This document shows, piece by piece, positions 39,061-48,571 of a stretch of DNA of 64,000 nt. A model generated the notes under the pieces. It worked only from the letters and a program-made list of their open reading frames with translations. It made no database searches and was not told the DNA's origin. The DNA is from Sulfuritalea sp. (GTDB lineage Bacteria; Pseudomonadota; Gammaproteobacteria; Burkholderiales; Rhodocyclaceae). The stretch covers positions 186,001 through 250,000 of the forward strand of contig JADJUP010000056.1 in NCBI GenBank assembly GCA_016716965.1. The letters are read 5' to 3'. Positions within the stretch are counted from its first letter, which is position 1. Every line of letters begins with the position of its first letter. A program made the position numbers and the translations under genes.

Positions 39061-40002
39061 ATGCTGTACGACGCCAACCAGAGCGACGTGACAGGCACAG
39101 TCAACATGGCCAGCCCCGGCGCGGTGGCAGATGCCATCTGCGGCATCCTGGTCAGGCGCCACGCGGAATTCGACGAAGTCATCCTGCGTGCCGGCTTTAT
39201 CGACATCGAGGACATCTTCTGGGGCCGCTATCCCGGCCTGCTGCCCTGCGACACGCCCTACCACGACCTGCGCCATTCGATGAGCACGGCGCTGGCCATG
39301 GCGCGCATGCTCGATGGTCATCGCGCGCTTCATGGCAGCGACGGCAGCGCGCTGGGCACCGACCTGGCCACCCTGGGAGTGCTGCTGGCACTGTTCCACG
39401 ATGTCGGCTTCATTAGGCGCCTGTCAGAGGCCGGCATCGCCGGTGCCTGCCTGATCCACGAGCACGAGCAGCGCAGCGTCGACTTCATGCGCGGCTATCT
39501 CGCCGCCGGACCCTACGCGCGCTACGCTGAACTGGCCGAACTGATCCACACCACCAATTTCTCCCGCAGCGCCGACGCGACCCTGGGCGGCTTGTCGCCT
39601 GAAATCGTCGCGCTGGGGCAGATGCTCGGCACCTCTGACCTCATCAGCCAGATATCCGGACGCTTCTACCTGGAACGCTGTCATCATTTCCTGTTCCAGG
39701 AGTTCGTCGCCGCCGGTGCGGATCGCATGGTCGATGACCGGGGCAACACCCTGATCCTGTATCCCACGCCGGCGGACCTGCTGCGCAAGACCCCCGGCTT
39801 CTACGACCATCTGGTCAAGCCGCGCCTCGAGGGCGAGTTCGACCACGCCTACCGCTATATCGCGGCACATTTCGAAGGCGATGATCCCTATGTCAGGGGA
39901 ATCCAGCGCAACCTCGATTTCCTGCGCGACATGATCGAGCGCAACGACTTCTCCCGGATGCAGCGCAAGCCCGTGCCGCTGATGCCCTTGCCGGCAGCGT
40001 GA
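39061..40002 (+). CDS. HD-domain phosphohydrolase-like protein
   Basis: 313 residues. The metal-binding motif order is YHDLRHSMSTALAMARML followed about 40 residues later by LLALFHDVGF, then HEHEQRSVDFMR, the pattern of cyclic-nucleotide phosphodiesterase-type HD domains. Start is ambiguous: ATG at 39061 is chosen over TTG at 38998; a later ATG lies at 39106. No signal or membrane segment. It overlaps the next reading frame by a few bases, suggesting coupling with the DUF1615 gene. Confidence 0.72.
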   Translation: MLYDANQSDVTGTVNMASPGAVADAICGILVRRHAEFDEVILRAGFIDIEDIFWGRYPGLLPCDTPYHDLRHSMSTALAMARMLDGHRALHGSDGSALGTDLATLGVLLALFHDVGFIRRLSEAGIAGACLIHEHEQRSVDFMRGYLAAGPYARYAELAELIHTTNFSRSADATLGGLSPEIVALGQMLGTSDLISQISGRFYLERCHHFLFQEFVAAGADRMVDDRGNTLILYPTPADLLRKTPGFYDHLVKPRLEGEFDHAYRYIAAHFEGDDPYVRGIQRNLDFLRDMIERNDFSRMQRKPVPLMPLPAA

Positions 40003-40067
40003 GCCGCCGAACGCGTCCTGTTGCGGCGCCGTCCCAAAGGGATAAGGCCGCCGTCTCCGTCCGAGGC

Positions 40068-41186
40068 ATGACTTTTCGTATTGGCCTGGCCGCGTTCGTG
40101 CTGGGCGCGGCATTGCTTGCCGGCTGCGCGGGCGACGCGCCGCTGCGCGATGCCCCGTCGCCGCTGCGACCGGCCGACGTGCGCGCCCAGATCGTCGGCC
40201 TGATGCCGGCGGGCACCGCGGATCGTACCGGTTGGGCGACCGACATCTATGCGGCGCTGAGCGCGCTGGAAGTTTCCCCGACGCCGGCGAACATCTGCGC
40301 GGTGCTGGCCGTGATCGAGCAGGAATCCACCTACCGCGCCGATCCCGAGGTGCCGAAGCTGGGGCAGATTGCCTGGGGTGAAATCGATCGCCGTGCCGAG
40401 CGCCTGGGCGTGCCGGCGGCGGCCGTGCATTTGGCACTGAAGCTGCCGTCGTCGAACGGCAAGAGCTACGCCGAACGCATCGACGCGGTAAAAACGGAAA
40501 AGGAACTGAGCCTGGTCTTCGAGGACCTGATCGACCGCGTCCCGCTGGGCAAGCGCCTGTTCGCCAGCTGGAATCCCGTGCGCACGGGCGGGCCGATGCA
40601 GGTCGGCATCGCCTTCGCCGAACGCCATGCGCAGGAGCGCAGCTACCCCTACCCGGTGTCGGAGTCGATCCGCCACGAGGTGTTCACCAGGCGTGGGGGG
40701 CTGTACTTCGGCATTGCCCACCTGCTGGGCTATCCGGCGAACTACGACAAGCTGGTCTATCGCTACGCCGACTTCAATGCCGGCCATTATGCCAGCCGCA
40801 ATGCGGCCTTCCAGAATGCGGTGAGCATCGCCTCGGGCATTCCGCTCGACCTCGATGGCGACCTGGTGCGCCACGGCGATGACGATGGCAAGCCGGGCGC
40901 CACGGAGCTGGCGGTGCGCTCGCTGGCGCGGCGGCTGGAGATGGGCAACGGCGCGATCCGCGAGGCGCTGGAGCAGGGCGACGGGCTGGCCTTCGAGCGC
41001 AGCGAACTCTACCGTCGCGTGTTCGAACTGGCCGACCGGGCCGAGCGCCAGCCGGTGCCGCGTGCCGTGCTGCCGCGCATCGTGCTGAAAAGCCCGAAGA
41101 TCACCCGCAAGCTCACCACCGAATGGTTCGCCAATCGCGTCGATGAACGCCAGCGCAAATGCCTGGTGCGCGCCGCAGCCACGTAG
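40068..41186 (+). CDS. DUF1615 lipoprotein
   Basis: 372-residue lipoprotein. The signal MTFRIGLAAFVLGAALLAGCAGD has a lipobox at LAGC (Cys near 19). DUF1615 blocks are visible: CAVLAVIEQESTYRADP, GPMQVGIAFAERHA, RRGGLYFGIAHLLGYPANYDKLVYRYADFNAGHYASRNAAFQ. The Glu after VIEQES and the glycine-rich ADFNAGHYAS recall a lysozyme-like fold, so an envelope-hydrolase role is possible but not shown. ATG at 40068 preferred to a frame from 39999. Confidence 0.82.
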   Translation: MTFRIGLAAFVLGAALLAGCAGDAPLRDAPSPLRPADVRAQIVGLMPAGTADRTGWATDIYAALSALEVSPTPANICAVLAVIEQESTYRADPEVPKLGQIAWGEIDRRAERLGVPAAAVHLALKLPSSNGKSYAERIDAVKTEKELSLVFEDLIDRVPLGKRLFASWNPVRTGGPMQVGIAFAERHAQERSYPYPVSESIRHEVFTRRGGLYFGIAHLLGYPANYDKLVYRYADFNAGHYASRNAAFQNAVSIASGIPLDLDGDLVRHGDDDGKPGATELAVRSLARRLEMGNGAIREALEQGDGLAFERSELYRRVFELADRAERQPVPRAVLPRIVLKSPKITRKLTTEWFANRVDERQRKCLVRAAAT

Positions 41187-41201
41187 CGCGAGGCGGGCGC
41201 C

Positions 41202-42386
41202 TCAGCGCCGATGCAGCAGAAACTGCGCCGCCATCGCGCCGAGGGTGAAGGCCAGCAACAGCAAGCCCAGGTTCACCGTGTCGTCGTGGCTCACCAGTCC
41301 CACCGAATAGCCACCCAGCGCGCCCATCAGTTGCTGCATCAGGCCGGCCACGGCGGCGGCGGCACCGGCCAGCGCCGGCACCGCGCCGACGGTGCCGGCC
41401 AGGGTGGACGGCATCAGGAATCCATGGCCGATGCCCAGCAGCATCAAGGGCAGCGCGAATGCCAACGGCGTCTTCAGGCCGGCCAGGGCCAGCAGCAGGC
41501 CGATGCCGGCGACCGTGGTGAGCTGGCCCATCGCCATCATGCGGCGTTCGCCCAGGCGGCGGATCAGGCGGCTGGTGAGGAAGTTGCCGGCAACGTAGGC
41601 GAAGGGCACGCACATGATGTACCAGCCGATGTCGGCCGGGCCGACGCCGTAGCTGCCGAGCACGATCGGCGCGCCGCCAAGGAAGACATAGAAGGCCGCC
41701 GTGGTCAGCGCCAGGATGCAGACATGGAGCAGGAAGGCCGGCTCGCGCGCCAGCCGCGCGTAGGCGATGCCCATGTCGTGCAGCCAGTGCGTGTCGGGCG
41801 CCACCTTTGTTTCGTGCGCCGGCAGGCCGCGCCAGGCGGCAACCAGCAGCACCGCGGCCAGCGCGGCGATCAGCAGGAAGTTCGACTGCCAGCCCAGGCG
41901 CACATGCAACTGCCCGCCAATGACGGTCGCGACAGGCGGGCAGAAGCCCAGCGTCATGCCGACCCAGGCCATGACGCGGGTGCGCTCGGGCCCGCGGAAC
42001 AGGTCCTGCACCATGGCGCGCCCGACCACCATGCCGGCGGCGCTGCCGGCGCCCTGCAGCGTGCGCGCCGCTATCAGTGCCGGCAGGTCCGGCGCCAGCG
42101 CCGCCAGCAAGGAACCGACCCCGGCCAGCGCCAGCCCGGCCATCAGGATGCGCTTGCGGCCATGGCGATCCGACAGCGGGCCGAACAGCAGTTGCAGCGC
42201 ACCGTAGGCCACCAGGTAGCCACTCAGCGTCAGCTGTACGGAGGCCTGCCCGGCGCCGAAGATCGCGCCCCATTCCTGCATCGACGGCAGGCAGATGGTC
42301 ATTGCCAGCAGGCCGAAGGCGATCTGCGCCAACAGGTTGGCGATCAGCAATCCGTGCGGCGGCGTGTCGGGCGGGGGCGGGGTCAT
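41202..42386 (-). CDS. MFS transporter, Bcr/CflA-type drug efflux
   Basis: 394 residues, 12 transmembrane helices. The N-terminal helix ends in LPSMQEWGAIFGAGQASVQLTLSGYLVAYGALQLLFGPLSDRHGRKR, the motif A and family signature of Bcr/CflA; motif C-like GMTLGFCPPVATVIGGQL follows. Substrate unknown. ATG at 42386; the upstream 243 bp contain a dispersed repeat and no other gene. Confidence 0.87.
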   Translation of the reverse strand: MTPPPPDTPPHGLLIANLLAQIAFGLLAMTICLPSMQEWGAIFGAGQASVQLTLSGYLVAYGALQLLFGPLSDRHGRKRILMAGLALAGVGSLLAALAPDLPALIAARTLQGAGSAAGMVVGRAMVQDLFRGPERTRVMAWVGMTLGFCPPVATVIGGQLHVRLGWQSNFLLIAALAAVLLVAAWRGLPAHETKVAPDTHWLHDMGIAYARLAREPAFLLHVCILALTTAAFYVFLGGAPIVLGSYGVGPADIGWYIMCVPFAYVAGNFLTSRLIRRLGERRMMAMGQLTTVAGIGLLLALAGLKTPLAFALPLMLLGIGHGFLMPSTLAGTVGAVPALAGAAAAVAGLMQQLMGALGGYSVGLVSHDDTVNLGLLLLAFTLGAMAAQFLLHRR

Positions 42387-42582
42387 CGGGCGGTGGCGGC
42401 GGGCGGAGCGGCGGGATGTGTTGCCGGGCAGCCGCCGAGTATCCTCGCAAGTCGCCCGCCCGGTCAATCAACAGGCGCGGTCGCGGCGAAGATGGAAATG
42501 GAATTCGTCAGCGCAAGCGCGCTGGGCGGGATGCGATACGGGGGAGGCCTGGCGATGCCGGAACGGATGCTCAGACCATGGA

Positions 42583-42612
42583 TCGCCGTGTCGCCAGCGC
42601 CGACTTCTGCAG
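42583..42612 (-). repeat. Dispersed short repeat, copy H (intergenic)
   Basis: Minus strand: TGCAGAAGTCGGCG, CTGGCG, ACACGGCGAT. Lies between the MFS start and the toxin stop; the rest of 42387-42629 holds nothing that I can identify. Confidence 0.75.
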
Positions 42613-42629
42613 GGCGGCAGACAAAAGCG

Positions 42630-42938
42630 TTAGCCGGCGGAATATCGCTCGGAGTAGCCGGCTTCGCGCTGGCTGCGTATCGCCAGCACGAAGACCGTAT
42701 CGATCTCGGGCACATAACGATACAAGGCCACATACCCATGCGAACGACGACCAATTACCAGTTCGCGCTTGGCATTCGCCACCGGACGGCCGATCAACGG
42801 GTGCTGCACCAGAATATCCAGGGCAGCAATGATTTCGCCAATGCGCTGATCGAAGTTCGCCACTTCATGGCTGGCCAGATGATCGAGGATGCGCTCGAAA
42901 TCCTCCGCGAGCTCGGGTGCCAGCTCGATGCGGGACAC
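42630..42938 (-). CDS. RelE/ParE-family toxin
   Basis: About 102 residues. IELAPELAEDFERILDHLASHE, then ALDILVQHPLIGRPV and LVIGRRSHGYVALYRYVPEIDTVFVLAIRSQREAGY match the ParE/RelE fold, whose members poison DNA gyrase or mRNA. A GTG at 42938, two bases past the antitoxin stop, is the likely start. Cotranscribed with the antitoxin. Confidence 0.85.
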   Translation of the reverse strand: MSRIELAPELAEDFERILDHLASHEVANFDQRIGEIIAALDILVQHPLIGRPVANAKRELVIGRRSHGYVALYRYVPEIDTVFVLAIRSQREAGYSERYSAG

Positions 42939-42940
42939 CT

Positions 42941-43225
42941 TCAGCGCGCCAGCTTGCGCGCCACCGGGCGCTTTATCGCCTTGCCGGCGATGCGCGCTTC
43001 CAGATAGCCGCGCATTTCCTGCCACGGGATGGTTTTGCCGGTGGCCACGATGGCGGCGTAGCGGGCTTCGGCCACCGCATCGAAATCAGCGCGGTGGTCT
43101 GCCTGCTCGGCTTTCTCGGCAATCGCTTCGAGTATGAAGCCATGCGTTGTCGTTCCGGCGCGTTTCGCCGCCGCCGCGATGCGGGCTTTCAGGTCATCCG
43201 GCAGGCGAATGGTTGTCGTGGACAT
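42941..43225 (-). CDS. Ribbon-helix-helix antitoxin
   Basis: 94 residues. The N-terminal STTTIRLPDDLKARIAAAAKRAGTTTHGFILEAI is a CopG/MetJ-type ribbon-helix-helix that binds operator DNA; the C-terminal part should wrap the toxin. ATG at 43225 with a perfect inverted repeat 31 bp upstream, typical of autoregulation. First gene of the pair. Confidence 0.87.
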   Translation of the reverse strand: MSTTTIRLPDDLKARIAAAAKRAGTTTHGFILEAIAEKAEQADHRADFDAVAEARYAAIVATGKTIPWQEMRGYLEARIAGKAIKRPVARKLAR

Positions 43226-43255
43226 GTCGAACTCCAAACAAGGTATGGCAAGCCA

Positions 43256-43277
43256 CTGTAGCACATGAGTGCTACAG
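43256..43277. promoter_or_regulatory. Toxin-antitoxin operator
   Basis: CTGTAGCAC-ATGA-GTGCTACAG, nine-base arms without mismatch, 31 bp before the antitoxin start. Likely bound by the ribbon-helix-helix antitoxin. Confidence 0.7.
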
Positions 43278-43528
43278 GGCGCGATCAGTGAGGCCGCAAG
43301 GTTTGGGTTTGGCGAGACGGCGCATCCAGGCAATCGTTGCCGCCATGGATGCCCATCGGCGATCGTGGCGCAATTCAGGCAATGGTTGCCAGGAGTTCTG
43401 GTAGGCTATTTGGACTGCATCCGGCCATCAGCCGTCACTCAGAATTTTTCTCCATTGCGACCGTTCGACCTGAACCGTTCTCCAAAGCGGCCATTGGCTT
43501 GAGGGTGCCAATATTTTCAGCTTGGCCA
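43278..43528. other. Intergenic region without recognised gene
   Basis: 251 bp between the antitoxin operator and the TauE/SafE stop. It contains the repeated word CAGGCAATSGTTGCC (near 43328 and 43377) but no open frame of note; short frames here are shadows. Confidence 0.5.
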
Positions 43529-44302
43529 TTATTTGGCTACTCCGTCCCATATCAATTTGAATCCGGCGAGAAGCAACATGCCTGCGGTGATCAGATTGAA
43601 CTGCCGCATGTCTATTGCGTGCATCAGTCTATAGCCGATGAAGTATCCGACCGGTACTGCGGGAAGCAGCAGGACCGACACTTCCAGGTTAGACAGGTCG
43701 AGAAGGCCCAGGTGGGCGTACGGAAACAACTTGAGGAAATTCACCACTGCAAAGAACAGCGCGGTGGTGCCGACAAGACGGACCTTGTCCATGTTTTGCG
43801 GCATCAGGTAGTGCATGATCGGCGGCCCGCCGGCATGGGAAACGAAGCTGGTGAAGCCGGATAATGCACCCCAGAAGATTCCGCGGCGAACCGTTGGTGA
43901 CGTCGCCGCGACAGGCGCCATGCCACCCCGAAGCTCCAGCATGCGGTCGATGGCGAAAACCACGGCCTCGATTCCGATCAAAACCCGGATCCATCTCGGA
44001 TCGATGTAGTCGAAGGTGAGCCAGCCAAGCGCTATTCCAATAATTGCGCCGGGCAAGATGATGCGAAGGTTGGGTCCATCCGCCTTGCCGCGGAAAACGA
44101 ACAATCCGATGGCGTCGAGCACTAAGAGGATCGGCAGCATTACTGCTGCCGCGAAGGGGGGCGCGACAACGATGGCCATCAGTGGCACACCTAGATTCGT
44201 TGCAGTTCCGCCAAATCCTGCCTTGGACATTCCGACCAGGATGATAGCTGCAACGGCAATAAGCCAAAACGTCGGCGGCAGAGTTAGTGCATGGCTGAAC
44301 AT
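43529..44302 (-). CDS. TauE/SafE-family membrane permease
   Basis: 257 residues with about eight helices. The repeat signature appears twice: GMSKAGFGGTATNLGVPLMA near the N-terminus and GALSGFTSFVSHAGGPPIMHYLMP in the second half. These proteins export sulfite, sulfonates or other organic anions. It is divergent from the Liv-type importer operon, whose promoter is in the 302-bp gap; it may serve that pathway, but no shared operator lies next to its own start. Confidence 0.86.
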   Translation of the reverse strand: MFSHALTLPPTFWLIAVAAIILVGMSKAGFGGTATNLGVPLMAIVVAPPFAAAVMLPILLVLDAIGLFVFRGKADGPNLRIILPGAIIGIALGWLTFDYIDPRWIRVLIGIEAVVFAIDRMLELRGGMAPVAATSPTVRRGIFWGALSGFTSFVSHAGGPPIMHYLMPQNMDKVRLVGTTALFFAVVNFLKLFPYAHLGLLDLSNLEVSVLLLPAVPVGYFIGYRLMHAIDMRQFNLITAGMLLLAGFKLIWDGVAK

Positions 44303-44507
44303 TTGGTTCCGATCGGTTTGTGTGGAGCCCGTCTTACGCCGGCGTTCCTGAATAGTTTGGGATGCGCATTGTTAAAAAGTTGGTAGGGGTCAGAGTAAAG
44401 CTCGGCCTCGGCGAATTGACGATCCGGATTTTCGATCCGGCCACGATCGCCAATCGACCGCAACAACGAATTGTTCGACATTCCACCTTGAGTCCTCACC
44501 AAACTTA

Positions 44508-44555
44508 TTGACAATCGACACTTTGTGTTTCTATAATTTACCACATGGTCAATTT
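44508..44555 (+). promoter_or_regulatory. Near-consensus sigma-70 promoter overlapped by TetR-type operator
   Basis: -35 TTGACA (44508-44513), 18-base spacer, -10 TATAAT (44532-44537). The palindrome-like operator TTTACCACATGGTCAA (44537-44552) begins on the last base of the -10 box and would cover the transcription start, so a bound repressor would block the operon. The same 16 bases occur at 55959-55974. Confidence 0.8.
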
Positions 44556-44604
44556 CGCTAAGGGTAGTGTCGTTGATCACTACAACATAAAAGAGGAGAC
44601 ACAC

Positions 44605-45861
44605 ATGGCCGCAGACAAGGATCATCCCGCGTCGTTTCAACGGCGCTCAATTATCAAAGCAATGGCAACTGGTGGCGTGGTATTGGCCGGTGGGGGTGTG
44701 TTCCCCGGCATCCTGCGCGCGCAGGCAGACAACATCCGTGTCGGCCTGCCGATCCCGCTGACTGGCCCCTTCGTGAATGAGGCCCGAGCCGTTCAGCGCG
44801 GTGCTGAACTCGCCGTCAAGGAATTCAACGCCGCCGGCGGCATGGCCGGCCGCATGGCCGAACTGCTGGTGCGCGACGACAAACTCAATCCGCAAGAGGC
44901 GGTGACGCGCACCATCGAGTTGATCGAGAAGGATCGTGCCCACTTCATCGTTGGCTCAGTCTCATCGGCGGTACAGCTGTCGGTGAATAATGCGACCAAG
45001 CAACGCAAAGTGATCTACAACTCGGTAAGCCAGTCCGACACCATCAACGAGGCCAAGGATTGGAGCAAGTACACGTTCCACGAATGCCTCAATCCGCACA
45101 TGACCGCCGGCGCTGTCGCGCGCTACGCATTCCCGAAGTTCGGCAAGCGAGTGGTCTTCCTGACGGCTGACTACGCGTACGGCCACGAAATGGTGCGGGG
45201 CTTCCAGACCGTGGGCAAGGCGATGGGCATTGAAGTGCTCGCCGATATCCGCCACCCGCTGGGCCAGACGGACTTCTCCAGCTACTTCCCAAAAATCCTG
45301 GCCCTCAAGCCGGATGTTCTAGTTGTCTGCAACTTCGGTCGTGACCAAGCAATCAGCTTTCGGCAGGCGGCCGATTTTGGTTTGAAGAAACAGATGAAGA
45401 TCATTGCGCCCTTGCTGATCCATTCCGGGCGCATGGTTGATGGGCATGACGTATACGCCGATATCATCGGCGGCACAGGCTATTACTGGGGCCTGGAAGA
45501 TACAGTTCCATCGGCAAAGCGCTTTAACGATGCGTTCCGTGCCGCTAACGGAGGAACCTATCCGACCGACTATGCCGGTCTCGGCTATGTTGGCGTACGC
45601 GGAGTCCTAGCGGCTGCCAAAGCCGCCAACAGTACCGACAGCGACAAGGTGTCCGATGCGCTACGAGCGATCAAGGGCGATTTCTACAAGGGGCCAACCT
45701 ACTATCGCGCATGCGACCACCAGTCGGTCCAGTCGATGCTGATCGTCGAATCGAAGCCCGCTGCACAGGCAAAGAACAAGGAGGACATCTTCAATATCCT
45801 GGCCATCGAGAACTTCGATGAGTCAAAACTGCGCAGCTGCAAGGAACTCGGCCACGCCTGA
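44605..45861 (+). CDS. Liv-type ABC transporter substrate-binding protein
   Basis: 418-residue periplasmic protein of the branched-chain amino-acid/amide family. A twin-arginine-like signal (RRSIIKAMATGGVVLAGGGVFPGILRAQA) leads into IRVGLPIPLTGPF. Two Rossmann-like lobes follow; the ligand is unknown, and the family also binds aromatic acids, ureas and other carboxylates. ATG at 44605 with AGAGGAG upstream. First gene of a five-gene operon under the repressed promoter at 44508. Confidence 0.9.
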   Translation: MAADKDHPASFQRRSIIKAMATGGVVLAGGGVFPGILRAQADNIRVGLPIPLTGPFVNEARAVQRGAELAVKEFNAAGGMAGRMAELLVRDDKLNPQEAVTRTIELIEKDRAHFIVGSVSSAVQLSVNNATKQRKVIYNSVSQSDTINEAKDWSKYTFHECLNPHMTAGAVARYAFPKFGKRVVFLTADYAYGHEMVRGFQTVGKAMGIEVLADIRHPLGQTDFSSYFPKILALKPDVLVVCNFGRDQAISFRQAADFGLKKQMKIIAPLLIHSGRMVDGHDVYADIIGGTGYYWGLEDTVPSAKRFNDAFRAANGGTYPTDYAGLGYVGVRGVLAAAKAANSTDSDKVSDALRAIKGDFYKGPTYYRACDHQSVQSMLIVESKPAAQAKNKEDIFNILAIENFDESKLRSCKELGHA

Positions 45862-45945
45862 TAACCGTGAGGTGCGGCTGGTGCCCGGGTGCCAGCCGTG
45901 TTTCGCGTTCGCTCTGCCTGCCTTACCTGCATCGAGGTCGTACTC

Positions 45946-46827
45946 ATGGAACTCTCGTTCTCTCTGCTCGTCCAGCAACTCTTCATTGGTCTCGCCCTCG
46001 GCTCAATCTACGTTCTGATTGGTGTCGGCCTGTCGTTGATCTTCGGCTTGCTGACAGTTGTGAACTTCGCCCACGGCGCGTTCTACATGGTTGGAGCCTA
46101 CGTCGCGGTCTATATTTTCGAGAAGACAGGAAATTTCTGGGCATGCCTAGTGCTGGTCCCCCTCGCCGTCGGTGCGCTGGGTCTGGCGACCGAGCGCTGG
46201 CTCGTGCGACCCCTGTATGGCCGTGGCCTCGACTATCCCCTGCTGCTGACTTTCGGCCTGGCCTATGTCCTGGTCGACAGCGTGCGCATGATCTTCGGTG
46301 TGCAGGGCGAACATTTCAGCACTCCCGAACTGCTGCAAGGAACCGTCGATATGGGTTTCGGCCCTTTCCCGATCTACCGCATCTTCCTGGTCGGGCTATG
46401 CGCCACGCTGCTGCTGGCACTTTGGCTGTTTATCGAAAAAACCCGCCTCGGCTTGATCGTCCGTGCCGGCTCGCGTGATCCGCTTGTACTCAAGGTGCTG
46501 GGCATCGATGTCGACCGCGTTTGGCTCCTGATATTCGGCATTGGTACGGCCCTGGCCGGCCTTGCGGGCCTGCTGGCGGCCCCGCTGCGTGGTGTCAATC
46601 CGGAGATGGGCGGTCCGGTACTCATTGAAGCCTTTGTCATCACGGTCATCGGAGGCATGGGTTCCTTGGTTGGGGCGATTGTCGCCGGCCTGCTGGTAGG
46701 CGTTGTCGTCGCAATGACCACCTTGTTCCAGCCCGAACTAGCCGAGCTGTCTATCTTCGCGCTGATGGCGCTGGTACTGATTGTCCGCCCCAACGGCCTG
46801 TTCGGCCGCGAAGGCCTGATGTCCTGA
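45946..46827 (+). CDS. Branched-chain amino-acid-type ABC permease, LivH-like
   Basis: 293-residue membrane permease: LALGSIYVLIGVGLSLIFGLLTVVNFAHGAFYMVGAYVA is the LivH signature with GxFY-like region, and FVITVIGGMGSLVGAIVAGL is the EAA-like loop region. ATG at 45946, 84 bp after the binding protein; the gap includes a GAGGTCG site. Pairs with LivM. Confidence 0.93.
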   Translation: MELSFSLLVQQLFIGLALGSIYVLIGVGLSLIFGLLTVVNFAHGAFYMVGAYVAVYIFEKTGNFWACLVLVPLAVGALGLATERWLVRPLYGRGLDYPLLLTFGLAYVLVDSVRMIFGVQGEHFSTPELLQGTVDMGFGPFPIYRIFLVGLCATLLLALWLFIEKTRLGLIVRAGSRDPLVLKVLGIDVDRVWLLIFGIGTALAGLAGLLAAPLRGVNPEMGGPVLIEAFVITVIGGMGSLVGAIVAGLLVGVVVAMTTLFQPELAELSIFALMALVLIVRPNGLFGREGLMS

Positions 46828-46846
46828 CGTCCGAGGTAATCATCCC

Positions 46847-47821
46847 ATGTCTACGATCGCTACCGACGAGCACGCGCCGACCTTGAAATTCGAGAGCGTC
46901 GAGCGCCATCGCGTCCTCGCCACCATTCTGGCGCTGGCGGTATTCCCGCTGCTGATGCCTTTCCATGCGCTGGCTACCAACATTCTGCTATTCGGACTGT
47001 TCGCTGCCGGTTACAACCTGACCTTCGGCTACACGGGAAAACTTTCTTTCGGGCATGCCGCGTTTTACGGTACAGGGGCATATGCCTGTGGCATTTTAAT
47101 TTCGCAGTACGGTGTACATTGGAGCCTCGCCATTGCAGCCGGAGTGACGTTGGGCGGCCTGACCGCGTTTGTCATGGGGCTGCTGGCGATACGGACGCGC
47201 GGCATCTACTTTGCCATGGTGACGCTGGCTCTGGCACAGTGCGTGTACTTCATTGGTTTCCATGCCACCTCGCTCACCGGCGGGGACAACGGTCTGCGCG
47301 GGGTGAATGTGCCTGCCATCAGTATCGGTCCGATCAGCATCGATCTGCTGCAGCCCTTCACCCGCTACTACTTCATGCTGACCTTCGTCGCATTTGCGGT
47401 GTGGCTGCTGTCGCGTATTCTCAACTCCCCGTTCGGCGCGGTTCTCGAAGCCATCCGCGAGAACGAGCAACGCGCGCGCGCTTCCGGCTTCAACATCGAG
47501 CGCGCCAAGCTGCTTTCCTTCGTTCTCTCCGGCCTGTTCTGTGGCCTGGCGGGAGCGCTGACGGCGATCAACCTGTCTACGGTGGGTATAGACATCATTT
47601 CGTACCACACCTCGGGCCAGGTCATGATGGTCACACTGCTCGGCGGCATGGGGACTTTCTTCGGGCCTTTTGTAGGGGCCGGCACCTTTCTGGCAATGGA
47701 GCATGTCGTGACCGCATTTACGGAGCGCTGGCAGCTTATCGTCGGCCTCATGTTCATGGGGCTCGTATTGTTCTTCCCCAAGGGCATCTGGGGCACCATT
47801 CTGGAATGGGTGAAGAAATGA
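46847..47821 (+). CDS. Branched-chain amino-acid-type ABC permease, LivM-like
   Basis: 324 residues. The family pattern LLFGLFAAGYNLTFGYTGKLSFGHAAFYGTGAYACGILI is followed by VMVTLLGGMGTFFGPFVGAGTFLAMEH, the LivM EAA-like loop. Eight to ten helices. The stop overlaps the livG start (ATGA). Substrate presumably that of the binding protein. Confidence 0.93.
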   Translation: MSTIATDEHAPTLKFESVERHRVLATILALAVFPLLMPFHALATNILLFGLFAAGYNLTFGYTGKLSFGHAAFYGTGAYACGILISQYGVHWSLAIAAGVTLGGLTAFVMGLLAIRTRGIYFAMVTLALAQCVYFIGFHATSLTGGDNGLRGVNVPAISIGPISIDLLQPFTRYYFMLTFVAFAVWLLSRILNSPFGAVLEAIRENEQRARASGFNIERAKLLSFVLSGLFCGLAGALTAINLSTVGIDIISYHTSGQVMMVTLLGGMGTFFGPFVGAGTFLAMEHVVTAFTERWQLIVGLMFMGLVLFFPKGIWGTILEWVKK

Positions 47822-48570
47822 ACCACGTCTCGATTCTCGAAACCCACGGTATCACCAAGCGCTTCGGCGGCTTCACCGCCAACTCGGACATCAGCGTCAG
47901 TTTTCCGCGCGGCAAGCTCACTGCCATCATTGGTCCCAACGGTGCCGGGAAATCCACCTTCTTCAACATGGTGTCGGGCAGCTTCGCGCCAAGTGGAGGT
48001 GAGATCATCTTCGACGGTGAAAACGTCACGGGACTGGCACAGCACCGCTTTGCCCATCTCGGAATTGCCAAGTCCTTCCAGGTTACCAACCTGTTTCCAA
48101 GCCTTACGGTTTTGGAGAACGTCCGCGTCGCGGTGCAGGCAATCGAGTCCGGTTTCAACCTATGGACACCCCGCGCGACGCGCACCGACTGGACCGAAAA
48201 GGCCGAGGCGTTGCTCAAACGTGTCGGTCTCTCAGGCAAGCGTCGCCTTCGCACCGACCGGCTCTCGCACGGAGAGCAGCGGAGTCTGGAAATGGCCGTG
48301 GCGCTGGCCAGCGACCCCAAGCTTCTATTGCTTGATGAGCCAACGGCCGGCATGAGTCCCGAGGAGACCCGCAGCATGATGGATCTGATCCTCGAACTGG
48401 TCCAGGAACGCACGGTGGCCTTGGTCGAACACAAGATGAAGCTGGTCATGGGCGTCAGCGACCAGATTATCGTCCTGCACCAGGGAATGCTGCTGGCGCA
48501 GGGATCGCCCGACGACATTCGCGGCAACGACGAGGTCAAGCGCGTATATCTTGGCAAGGGAGCTCATTGA
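47818..48570 (+). CDS. ABC transporter ATP-binding protein, LivG-like
   Basis: 250 residues. Walker A GPNGAGKSTFFN (near 38-49), Q-loop, signature LSHGEQRSLEMAVAL, Walker B LLLLDEPTAGMSPEE and H-loop VEHKM. The LSHGEQ variant is typical of LivG-like proteins of non-amino-acid carboxylate importers. Overlaps livM and precedes livF by one base. Confidence 0.93.
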   Translation: MNHVSILETHGITKRFGGFTANSDISVSFPRGKLTAIIGPNGAGKSTFFNMVSGSFAPSGGEIIFDGENVTGLAQHRFAHLGIAKSFQVTNLFPSLTVLENVRVAVQAIESGFNLWTPRATRTDWTEKAEALLKRVGLSGKRRLRTDRLSHGEQRSLEMAVALASDPKLLLLDEPTAGMSPEETRSMMDLILELVQERTVALVEHKMKLVMGVSDQIIVLHQGMLLAQGSPDDIRGNDEVKRVYLGKGAH

Positions 48571-48571
48571 G

